This document shows positions 24,101-33,835 of a stretch of DNA of 42,977 nt, piece after piece. The notes under the pieces are model-generated. The model did not search any database. It was given only the letters and a program-made list of their open reading frames with translations, and was not told where the DNA came from. Source of the stretch: Ettlia oleoabundans (taxonomy: Eukaryota; Chlorophyta; Chlorophyceae; Chlamydomonadales); the NCBI GenBank assembly GCA_019693395.1, contig JAAMXP010000900.1, positions 1 through 42,977 of the forward strand. The letters run 5' to 3'. The position numbers were made by a program, and so were the translations under genes. Each line of letters starts with the position of its first letter. Position 1 is the stretch's first letter.

Positions 24101-24500
24101 GGTGCATGAGAGGCTGGCAAGCAAAGGCGATGCTGCCGCGGTGGCGGCGCACACTGGCGGCACAGGCGGCAGTGCCAGCCTGACCGCTTTTGATGCTGCA
24201 GCCACCACCCTGGCGTCTGTCACCCACCTGGGGGGGGCAGGCAGCAACCAGCCTCAGTCCCCTGGCACCCTGCTTGAGATGGAGATAGCCGAGGCAGCGG
24301 CTGTTTGGGACGCTGCAACCGCTGCCCCAGATGTTGGCGGGCAGCATCAGCTGCTGGATCACCCTCCAGCCGAGGCAGCCAAGATTGGGGTTAGCAGCGC
24401 CGCAGATACAGCGCCAGCGGCGTGCCTGTCTCCACAAGCGGCGAAAGCTGCTAGTGCTGATGGAGAGGGTGGCGAGGCGAAGAGGCAGCGCACATCTTGA
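21162..24500 (+). CDS. PSR1: MYB-CC (GARP) transcription factor, PSR1/PHR1-like
   Basis: A likely regulator of the phosphate-starvation response, as PSR1 is in Chlamydomonas and PHR1 in plants. Exons are 21162-21497, 21646-21937, 22178-22327, 22732-22863, 23109-23192, 23382-23551 and 23763-24500 (TGA), giving 633 aa with all phases matching. The single MYB/GARP repeat is at about residues 222-280: [39 protein letters not shown], then [21 protein letters not shown] very acidic patch follows ([17 protein letters not shown]). The MYB-CC coiled coil is at about 365-410, with [20 protein letters not shown] and the LHEQLE hallmark. The N- and C-terminal thirds are Gly, Ala and Gln-rich. ATG 21162 is the first ATG in frame; a second follows two codons later. 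The exon 6 acceptor is a CAGCAG tandem, so one Ala may be optional. Confidence 0.93.
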
Positions 24501-25772
24501 GGGATCGTTCTAGCTGGCTGGAGCGGGGCATGCACAGCATACTGCGGGAGGGTCTAGCAGGGGGATTGCGCTGTGCAGTGATGGTAGTGCATGTGATGGA
24601 GCGGGCCATGGCTGTTCAGTCCTGGAAGGCAGGATCTGTGGAGCATTGGGCGGGAGTCACTTCGGGTGCTGTTGATGACTTCCACACTTCCATTGGGCCG
24701 TAGCCAAGTCCTTGCCTGGCAGGCAGTATGTGCCTGCCTACCCTTTGCAGCCTTCCATGCCCTTGTGCAAACGGCAGCGGAAGGCGACCGCAACCTTTCT
24801 CTTGCTCCCCTCCTCCTCTTATCATAAACCCCTTCTCCGCCTCCTCTAGCTCATCTCATAAGCCGCCAGTTGCATCACTTTACTGTCGTTCTTGCCTTTT
24901 CTTTGCCCTCCCCATGTATGCACCTCAGTTGTCGGTGAGCTGACACCTCGGGTGTTGTGTGGCATGTCCCTGGCTCTCCGCCCTCTCGCCTTGCTGAGTA
25001 GGTCGTTGAGGATGTGCCATCCATCTGGTCGCCACCAAGCTACACCTCTTCACCTCATCATCACAGAACAAGCAACCCTTGCATCATGCTCGACCTATGC
25101 TCCACGGGTCGCGGCCTGCAGCATCCCGCCCGTTCCTCCTGCCTTTCATTCGTGCTGCATGCTGCCAGCTGTACCCCCAACACACTTGATTTACAACCGT
25201 TAACCCATTTGACTCGCCGCCTTTTGATTTCGTTGCGGATTGCACACCCACCCACTTGCCACTTGGCATCCGGTCTGCCCCATTTACAGCTGACTCACCC
25301 TTGGATTCGCTGCAGCATGTCGTGCTGGGTATGGCAGGCCTTGCAGGCCGTCACCATTCCGCACCTGCTTCGCCTGCTCCTGCTTGCTTTGCTCATTCTC
25401 CCCGCCTTTTGATCTGTCCCGCGGTCGCTTTGCTTGCCATCCATCATGCCTGGGCATCAGGTGCTCAGGCCACCGCTGGTCCCAGTCTGAGCTCAGCGCC
25501 TGTAAAGCCAGCTGAGCTTATGAGCCAGATGAAGTGTTCGGTTGATTGGTACTGAAATTCAGCTACTAGGTAGAGACCGGTGAACTGGAGTAAGCCCAGG
25601 CGCAAACCCTCCGTGCCTGGGTGCCGCAGTCATCAGCTCTGCCAGCCTGTCGCAGCGTGCGCCCGGGCGCACGCTGCTACATCTGGGACGTAATCTCCTC
25701 TTGTGCGCACGGCTTACTATAGCTTACAGATGCAGATCAGTTTGTTTGAGATAAGCCTCAAAGTTCCCCCAC
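24501..25772. other. Intergenic region after the MYB-CC gene
   Basis: 1.27 kb, pyrimidine-rich on the plus strand. It should hold the MYB-CC 3' UTR and the promoter of the first tandem-family gene. The first clear TGTAA on the plus strand is at 25501-25505, about 1 kb after the stop codon. No coding signal was recognised. Confidence 0.45.
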
Positions 25773-28171
25773 ATGCGCTGGCTATTAGCGTTGCAAAGCT
25801 GGTGGCGCAGCCCATCTGAGAAATACTTGCAGGCAGTGAAAGAGCTGCCAGGCGACCTACAAAGACGCATTGCGGCGTTTGAGGTGCGCTGGGTAGAGGC
25901 AAGGTCTCGGTGACTGCTGGACTGTCGTCAAGCCGCGGCCCTTGCAGATATAGAACTTCAACTTCAGCCTTCCTATAGTTGATCTGATGTTGCAGCGCTC
26001 GTAGCGTCCGCCGTGCCAGCACTGTCTTTGGCGGCCTGTTCACATTGTCCTGCCGCCTCAGTCCTCGTCAACTAGCGCTCCCTTATAATTCGTCGTCAAC
26101 TACTCATAGGAGGCACTGCTTCTACTGGAGCCTGTGTGCCGGCAGCCCACAGACTGCCGCATTGTGGCACAAGAGCATTGCCGTGTCTCGCGGCTGGGCT
26201 CAGCGCACAGAGCGGCGGCAGAGGCAGCCCCTTACCAGGTGAAGCTCGAGGTAAGCAAGCTAGGACCTCAGCTTGATGCCTGCCTGGAATGGCTGCTGGC
26301 ACGGCACAACATTGCAGTGCTAGTTGTAGATACGGCAGGGCTTGCTACCGAGCCGCTGAGCTTACGACAGCTCCAGCTTTTGGGTCGCCTGCTGACGGTG
26401 CATGGCCCAGACGCCAGCAAGCATGTGACGCACCTGATGTTACTGACAACCAAGCTGGGGCAGCAATTCAACGCTGGTGAGTGGGACTGACATCTCGGCC
26501 AATCCACCTCCTTCTAACATGTCATGTTTTTGGGGCAGCAGGTAGGACGGGATATCACTGCCAAGTGGAAACACATCCTGTCCAAGCTCTTTTTTTGCAG
26601 GCCTCCTGAAACCCTTCAGTCATTTGATCAGCCTCGCACTGTACGGCTTCTCAAGCGCGGACCTTGCCGCTCTACCGTCAACTATGCAGCAAGTGCAGAT
26701 GTTGCTGCCGGACTACGACTTTGCGGGCCTGTTAATCAAAAAGGCGCTCCTGGTGTATCAAGCACGCTTCAGCGTGCAGCTAGTAGAACAGCTGGTGGAA
26801 GTGGTAGGGCAGGCGATGGGCGCTGCACAGCAGGCTGCCTTTGCAGCAATCCAGAATGCGGCGGTGGGAGCTGTGGCTCAAGCCGATGCCCTCATCGCGC
26901 AAGCTGTGGCCAATGCGCAGTCTGCCACGGCTGACGATCCTGCCGGCATGCCGCACACTCCTGGCGATCTCGACATTGCGGCAGAAGCAATGCTGACTGC
27001 CTTGGCAGCAGCGGCGGCTCCCACGCTCGAGGCGCTCGAGGCGGGATACCATCAGTTCACTGCCATGCTGGAAAGAGTGCTGCAAGCTGTTGAGGCACAG
27101 GGCGTGCTTCATCCCATTACAAAGGTAAGCTTGCTTGAGCCGACCGCTTGTTCGGCACATGACGGCTGGGTTTTGTTCTGCACTTGGCTTGGCTATTTTT
27201 GCTTCCCTGCTCGGGTTCGATAGGGCCTATGCATTGCGCTTGTGTGAGCCCCAAACACAATTCTATCCCCTCCATCACCCGCCGAGGCGAGGGCATGGCT
27301 ATGCCAGGTTGCAGTGCCGTCGCGCAAGGCTTTTAGTTGGTGCCTACCTGTGGGTGTACAAGCATATGTGCCTATATGGCAGCCTGCCCAATCTTTCCGC
27401 CCCCTCTCCAACGCCCATGTGCCTATGCAGATGCCTCCTTTCAGGCTGCGATCTTTCTCCATAAATGGTGGAATGCTGGACATGGCTGTCGATGCAGCCA
27501 ACCTGTTCTCCGCTTGCTCGGCGCTATGCCTTATCGCGCGGCGGGTGCAACTTGCAGTGCCTCAACCTCGCCTCGAACTGTGCCAGCAGCAGCAGCAGAT
27601 GAAGCATAAGCAGCCGCAGCTGCGCCAGTCGCAGCAGCATATGCATTTCGCAGCCTTATGTGGCGCCTTTAGTGTCAGCGGTGCAATGCATGTGGCCATA
27701 TCAGCGGATCGGTACCAGCTGCTCTGCACAGGTGGAGGTGCGGCAGGGGTTGTTGGCCAGGCAGGACAGGTGTTGCAGCAAGACATGGTACTGCAACAGC
27801 CCAGTGTGTTGAATCGTGAGTGGCTGGTCGACGTGGTGCAGCACATCCGCGGAGACATGGCTTTGGCCGATATGAGTGTAGCAATGGGAGTTATGGAGAT
27901 AGCTGAAGGGCAATCTAATCACGTGCTGTGTTTCTCACACTGCCACTCGCGACCCAGCCCCTTTGCCCGCTCTTTAGTCCGTGCCGCCATCGTGTTGGGC
28001 ACCCTTTCCGCCGCTGTTCTGGCTGCCAGAAGGGCGCGTAGCTTCTGTTCTGATGCTTTGAGGCACCGGAGCAAGCAGCAGCACGCATTGCCAGCTTGCA
28101 GTCAGCATAAACTCGACACTCGGCTCTATGTGAATATCTGCCACACCTTTGAGCAAAACATATGTATGTAA
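25773..28171 (+). CDS. Tandem gene family, copy 1: F-box-like, leucine-rich, C-terminal membrane segment
   Basis: I do not recognise this family by name. Exons are 25773-25883, 26110-26476, 26601-27124 and 27431-28171 (TAA), giving 580 aa with all phases matching. Exon 1 ends in AVKELPGDLQRRIAAFE, which resembles the start of an F-box (Leu-Pro, then a helix with Arg-Ile). Exon 2 has EALLLLEPVCRQPTDCRIVA, EAAPYQV, LDACLEWLLARHNIAVLVV and LGQQFNAG. Exon 3 opens LLKPFSHLISLALYGFSSAD, similar to leucine-rich repeats, then becomes Ala/Gln-rich helix. Exon 4 has another LRR-like turn (RLRSFSINGGMLDMAVDAA), a Gln-rich linker and one hydrophobic segment at residues 515-534. Exon boundaries and phases are the same as in copy 4. 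No catalytic motif was seen. A role as a substrate adaptor of an SCF ligase is speculation. Confidence 0.78.
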
Positions 28172-28434
28172 GAAGATAGAGGAACTTCTTGGGAATACTG
28201 AGACCACTCCGGCAATGCAAGAAAATGAGTTAGCGCCAGCTAAGACACCAGCAGGTGCACCCTAGCATCAATCCACCATCAATCCACCAGCAGGTGCACG
28301 CTGGCACCAAACCCGCTCCTTGGGCTGAGAGGTCCTGCTCTTGTGTTCAGCATCTGCTGCGCAATGGCACTTGATGGTGCCTTTCTTCAAGCTTGTTGGA
28401 CCAACTGCAGCCGCGCGTGCCGCTGATGCCCAGC

Positions 28435-30179
28435 ATGTGGGTCACGGGGTTCTTGAGCGGGCGACGTGCAAGCCAAGACGAGGCGATTGCCAATCTACCA
28501 CGCGCGGTTTGCATCAAGGTTGCAGCGTCCTCGGTGAGGAGATTGCGGCAGTGGCTGTCTCTCTTCTTGCTCCTTTTTACCCAATGTTGGTCGGCTGTTT
28601 CACCCGAACGTATGTTTCAGCTCCTTCACCCCCGCAGCGGGGAGCGGCATCATCTGAAATCCGTGCCGACTCCTACCGCCTGGATACCTGTGGCAGGGTG
28701 GCACCTTGGCTGGGGTGTGCACACACAACCTATACACTCATTAATGCAATGCGGGAGGCTCTGCACCAGCTGGAGCCCGACTGCAGGAAGATTGACAGAC
28801 TGCTGTGAGGTGGCCAGGCATCACTGCCGGGTGGCGCTGCTGGGGCGGCTGCAGCGTGAGGTGGCCGACGCCGCTCCTTACCGGCTGGCTGACATTCGCA
28901 AACTGTTAGTTGCTTGCAAGCTTGAGGTCTGCTTGTAGGCGGTAGGGCCGCGCCATGCAGCATTGCAACAGGAATTGCCTCGCGCGCTGCCTAAGCCACC
29001 TCCCGGGATAGCTGGAGCAGCCGGCACATCCAACAATTTAGCGATTGACAAGCAGCCGGGGGCTATGACCTTCCAACCATTGCATTTGCCCTCAGCGCAG
29101 TTTGCTGCACTGCTGCAGCACCAGGCACTGAAGCAGTACGCTGCGGAGCAGTGCATCATATTACCCTTCCTGCCATTCAATAGAAAGCGTTGATTTGAGG
29201 CAACCAATATGAAGTTTCTGTGATATGCAAACCACTACGGGTTTTGGTGCGGGCGATCCAAAAACGTGCCTCGCTCTGCCTAGTTAGACCTGCCAGGTGC
29301 TATTTGCTGATGGGATGGTGGTCCAAGACTATGGGACGTCAGCGTGGCGGGCCGGCTCCTGTTCAATGCTGCAACCTTGGGCAGGTGGTGGCTGGCCACC
29401 TTCCTCCCCCCGCTACCTCTGCCCCGTCGCCCGGCCCTGCTTGCAAGCAGTGCTGAGATTGCTGGCAGCTTCCCTGCTGGTACCGATATCGGTGCTGCTG
29501 GCGTTGGCCCAGCTGTGTGCTGCATCAATCGCCAAGACACGGCTCCGGGCTCCCAGTGCAAATTACCCTGCTCGCGTGTCTGCTACCACAGCTCTACCTG
29601 CTACCGCCCCCCTGCCTAAACATTTGACCCCTACTGCCAGCCAGCCAGCCAGACATTCACCCTCTGGCCCAGCCCCTTCCCTGCCCCAAAACCTGCCCCC
29701 GCCGCTTTTGCAGCCCGTCCTGGGCGCACCTGCCAATAGCCAGCTGGAAAAGGCGGACCTATTGGCGGTAGACGGTACAAGGGCCGCTCGCAGATTTTTA
29801 CCTGGGGCCGTGGCCACCTTAGTCCACTCACAAACTCAGAGGGTGGCAGGATTGATGGTGGTCAGACGTTGTTGCAGCTTCTGCAGAGTCCCAGTCTGGG
29901 GCCGCCTTATATTCCCACTCACAAGCCCAATTGGTGGATGAAGGTCTGCAGCTGCCGAGTCTTGTGCTGGTCAGCAGCGGCAGCAGCAGCAGCTCCACTG
30001 GCGGCACGGCACCCAGCCACTCAGCAAGAAACCAGCCAGCCGGTCAGCGGCACACTGCCTGGCTGCCAGCATATTACCTGCCCCTGCCCATGTTAAGCAC
30101 CACCTTAGCACTTAGCACAGAAGCATTGATTGCGCAGAACCTGATGCAGCGTTTGAATCAACATTTTGTAACTAGTTGA
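28435..30179 (+). pseudogene. Tandem gene family, copy 2: decayed pseudogene
   Basis: Three remnants align with the intact copies. Exon 1 at 28435-28533 is still open (MWVTGFLSGRRASQDEAIAN, then LPRAVCIKVAASS and a GTGAGG donor). The exon 2 remnant starts at 28755. Its acceptor reads GCGG instead of GCAG, it has one extra base near 28785-28791 that shifts the frame, and an in-frame TAG at 28936-28938 sits where copies 3 and 4 continue with a Lys/Asn-Trp segment. After that the similarity breaks up. An exon 4 remnant at about 29861-30010 keeps SQAQLVDEGLQLPSLVLV, matching copy 3 KQPLVDAGAAIYPLVLA. Exon 3 was not recognised. With acceptor loss, frameshift, stop and missing exon the copy is almost certainly not functional. 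Confidence 0.72.
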
Positions 30180-30795
30180 ACATGCACCTAACGTAGAGAT
30201 GCAGGACAGTGGACTCTGAGTGGGTGGTTCTTGTAGCCACTGTTCCATGTGCCCGGCCAACTCCCTCCGTCCTGGTGCCAGCTGGGCGAACCCTTGCGCC
30301 CTTGCGAGTGAACATGTCGATGGAGCCATGCCGGTCATCCGGTTTCCTAAGAAAACTGAGGTGATAGCTCACACTTGCAGCCCTGTATGCCTTGCATAGA
30401 GCAGTCAAGGGCTCTTCATGCCGTCACAAGCGCGCATCAGCGCCGATGAGCATGCTTTTTTGCGTGGTGTTACATCATTCACCACACCCTGCAGCAGAAT
30501 TAAATGCTGACTCTGGAAGCCGGTCCGTCAGGCTCCAGGAGATCCCTCTCCTGCACTTTGGCATTACATGCACAGTTTGGCATGCCTGGCTGCACTGCAA
30601 CACATGGCGGCGCTGACATGGCATCAGCACTGCTGCAGCACATTTAGAAGCGTGCAAATCTGCGAGGCACGGGTCAATCTACATGCGGAGCTTTTTAGTA
30701 GTTGATGGGATGCAGCGTGCAGGTCTCTGGCAGCCTGGTGGTTGGCGGGGTTTGAGGACGGGCCGTTTGAAGGGCGGGACTAACGCGACGGCCCT
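30180..30795. other. Intergenic region between family copies 2 and 3
   Basis: 616 bp with no recognised coding sequence or RNA gene. A TAA lies in frame four codons before the copy 3 ATG, which supports that start. The promoter of copy 3 is presumably here. Confidence 0.4.
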
Positions 30796-33159
30796 ATGGA
30801 GGATATACTGGAGTTGCCCAACGCCGTTCATCACAGGATCGCCGCCTCAGCGGTATGAACCCAGGGCTAGGGCTACCGGTAGTTGGCGAGGCCGTTACCT
30901 CCTTCTGAGGCCTTGAGTACCTAGCTCGCCTCGCTTGATACCAACGGGACCCGTGGACTGCAAGCGCCGTTACGGGGCAGCCTGCTTCTTCCGAAGCCAG
31001 TGCCTCCCGCCTGTCCCGCCGCTTCCCACAATCGAGGATGTTTGAACCTTTTCCCTCCTCTTTTTGCGCTGCAGGAGGCACTGCACCTGCTCCAACCCAT
31101 CTGCCAGCAGTTGACAGACTGCCGCGAGGTGGCCAGGCATCACTCCCGGGTGGCCCTGCTGGGGCGGGTGCAGCGGGAGGTGGCCGATTCCGCTCCTTAC
31201 CGGGTGCTGTTCAATGTTGAGGAGCTGCTGGCAGCTGGCCAGCTTGACGCCTGCCTGAAGTGGGTGCTGGCGCATCGTGGCGTCGCAGAGCTGCAAGTGT
31301 TCAATGCGCACCCTTTGAGCGACAGACTGCTAGGTGACGACATCCAGCATCTCCTGACAGTGCCGCAAGTTGAGCTGCTGGGGCAGCTGGTGGCAGCACA
31401 GGGCCCCAGCGCCAGCCAGTGGGTGCTCGTGCTGCAAGTAGATGCCACGCATCTGGGACAACGCTTTGATGCCGGTGAGTGCGTGTGTGTTGATTTTGTA
31501 CTAGCGGTGAAAGAGCAGACCCAGCCAGCTGCAACGTTTATGTGGTAATGCAGGGGAGGATTTGTCTCGCCAGGTAATGTCTAGCCCATCCGGCTTGTCA
31601 CTGTATGCACATGCCAAGAACCCAACTTGTCGTGCCACCCCACCCTCTTTCCTTGCTGCAGCCCTTCTGAGACCTTTCCAGCATCTCAACACGCTGGTGC
31701 TGCGCTGGTTTTCAAGTGTGGACTTGGCAGCGGCGCCGCACAGCCTGTCGCTGCTGTATATGCTGCTGCCGAACCGGACCTGGTGAAAGCGCAGCTGCAG
31801 CGGGCCTTAGCACTATACAGCACGCGCATGGAAGCACAGCTGGCAGCAGACCCTGCTGGGGCGCCTGCTGCAGCGGTGGAAGCAGCGCAAGCGCTGGCTG
31901 CAAACGTGCTACAACTTCAAGACGCCGCCATTGCACCGGCGGCGGCAGCAGCGGCGGCAGCAACAATGGCTGGGCAGGGCTTGGATTTTGAGGCGCTGAC
32001 CCTTGCTGCTGTCGATGCTGCAGCAGCCACGCAAGTTGCTGGCCAGGCTTTCCACCACTTTGACCTGCTCAACAACCAGCTGTTGCGGGCTGTTGCAGCA
32101 CAAGGCGCCCTGGTTCCTCTAACCAGGGTGAGTTGCTGGCCTGCCCTCACTTGGTGTGCTCGAATATACTAGCATGGCTGAGCAGTTGCTGCTCGCTTAA
32201 GCGACCGCACTCATGTCAGCACTTGGCTCTGCATGTCCCCCAAATAGAGCAGTCAGTCAGTTCATGCCGGCATTGCTTGATTAGCAGGGAGCGGGCAGCC
32301 AGCCAGGGTTACCTGGGCTCTTTTGCAAACCTTCTCACAATGGCCGCCTGGCTGGGTGCTCGGATGCATATTCTGCTCATGTATTGCGAGTGACCATGGC
32401 TGCTTCCACAATATCCTGTGCAGGCGCCCCGTGTTCGGCTTGATGGGTTGTTTGTCGAAGGCAGCAGCCTGCGGTTGGAAATTGATGCCGAACAGCTGTT
32501 TGCCAGCTGCCGGAAGGTGCTTCTGCATAGCCGGCTGCTTCAGGTGACACTGCCAACACGCCCTGCTCATGAGGCGGGCTGGCACCTGCAGCACCCACGT
32601 GCCCAAACACTGCTGCAGCAGGAGCCTGCTCTGCGGCACGTCGCGGCACTTGTGCATGCCTTTGATGCCAGCGGGGCAGGCAGTGCCGAATTTAATGCAG
32701 AACAGGTGGAATTGGTCCCAGGTGTTGCCCACCCCCGGCTTCAAACGGGCTCAGCAGCAGTACCAGCAGCAGCTGCGGCTGACCAGCTGCCAGATGCCGC
32801 CGCTTCTGCTCTCCTCTGAGCAGGTTTATGGCCTGCTGCAGCACGGCGCCGTGCACCACCCTGGAGTGATTGCTCCCGTCAAGCAGCCTCTTGTGGATGC
32901 TGGGGCCGCCATCTACCCGCTAGTCCTTGCCCGGGAAGAGCGGTCCCCTCCCCCTGGCGTAACGCTGCTACGTGAGGGAGTCCGCCTGCTTGCCTTTGGG
33001 CTATTCCAACACTATTGCCGCAGGCTGTTAGGCTGCCGAAAGAGCCAGGCAGGCGGGTCGGCCTGGGGACAGCATGCTCGTGAGGCTGTTGCCACTGTTA
33101 TCAGCATTGTTTTCGGCGTCAAAATTGGCCTCCCGATCAACATTGGAGATTGGCACTAG
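30796..33159 (+). pseudogene. Tandem gene family, copy 3: two frame breaks
   Basis: Same four-exon plan: 30796-30852, 31075-31474, 31662-32127 and 32424-33159. Exon 1 is MEDILELPNAVHHRIAASA, the clearest F-box-like start in the array, with an in-frame TAA just upstream. Exon 2 is intact (ICQQLTDCREVARHHSRVAL, APYRVLF, LDACLKWVLAHRGVAELQV, LGQRFDAG). In exon 3 the frame runs LLRPFQHLNTLVLRWFSSVD to a TGA at about 31784. The conserved continuation LVKAQLQRALALYSTRMEAQ lies in the next frame, so one base seems to be missing. Exon 4 changes frame again between about 32700 and 32755. This could be a one-base indel or a 49-nt mini-intron (GTGGAA..CTCAG). The ends match copy 4 on both sides of each break. 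It is either a young pseudogene or carries sequence errors. The C-terminus is hydrophobic. Confidence 0.72.
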
Positions 33160-33393
33160 TTTCCAGCAGCCTGAGTTGCCTCGATTCCATCATGTACAAT
33201 GCCATTGACGTTTGCCGGCATTGAATCAATGCCATAGTCTGTGCCTGCAGCAACCACCCACCTGCCTGTTGTTGCTACTGCAGTGCATCACTGTCCCTAC
33301 GCCTGCGCACTGGCACTTTCTGCAGCGCCGTCTCTTGATGTTTCACACACAGAAATGCAAATATTGGTTTCATTGATCCAGCTTCGTTGTTAT

Positions 33394-33398
33394 TGTAA
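33394..33398 (+). terminator. Candidate TGTAA poly(A) signal of family copy 3
   Basis: TGTAA lies 235 nt after the copy 3 stop codon. Motif match only. Confidence 0.3.
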
Positions 33399-33533
33399 TA
33401 GAACTGAGTCGACTTTTGTTCTTTAATGGCAGTTCTTGATTTTAGTAGAAAAAGGTTAGATACTGGATGGCTAAAGGCTTTGATTGCAGGCAGCACACAG
33501 TTAGGCAGTTGCCAGTTGTGTTGGAATAACCGC

Positions 33534-33727
33534 CCTGAGCTTCCGGCGTTGCGAAAACCAAGACCACAGTTTTCTTCTTCAGCTGCTATCAGCAACTGAA
33601 AAACCTTGATGCTGCTTTCCCGAGAAATGCAGTTCATGCAACGGTGCGAGTGGGGCCAAAAACTAGGTACATTCAACCACATGCGCTCGCCTGAGGGGGC
33701 AGGTGGCGGGCTGACCTGTCACCATGC
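33534..33727 (+). repeat. Flanking direct repeat, first copy
   Basis: This ~194 bp segment recurs at 36901-37080, starting CCTGAGCTTCCGGCGTTG and ending near GGCGGGCTGACCTGTCA. The two are clearly similar apart from a ~19-base indel near the start and scattered substitutions. Each copy lies about 360-375 bp after the stop codon of a family gene (copies 3 and 4), so it probably marks the duplicated unit. A weaker partial match to the sequence just upstream of this copy (about 33480-33525) may exist at about 38829-38870. Confidence 0.8.
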
Positions 33728-33835
33728 GGCGACCGGAAGGAAAGGACAATGATGTTAAAGAATGTTCTAACTTAGTGTGAACAACGTACAAAGCGGTCTC
33801 CCTGTATAGTGCGAAGACTGTATTGTCAGCCATCC

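Noticed and set aside
28955..29860. Possible exon 3 of family copy 2
   Set aside because: Several Ala/Leu/Pro-rich frames and a hydrophobic segment are present, but none aligns convincingly with exon 3 of the intact copies.
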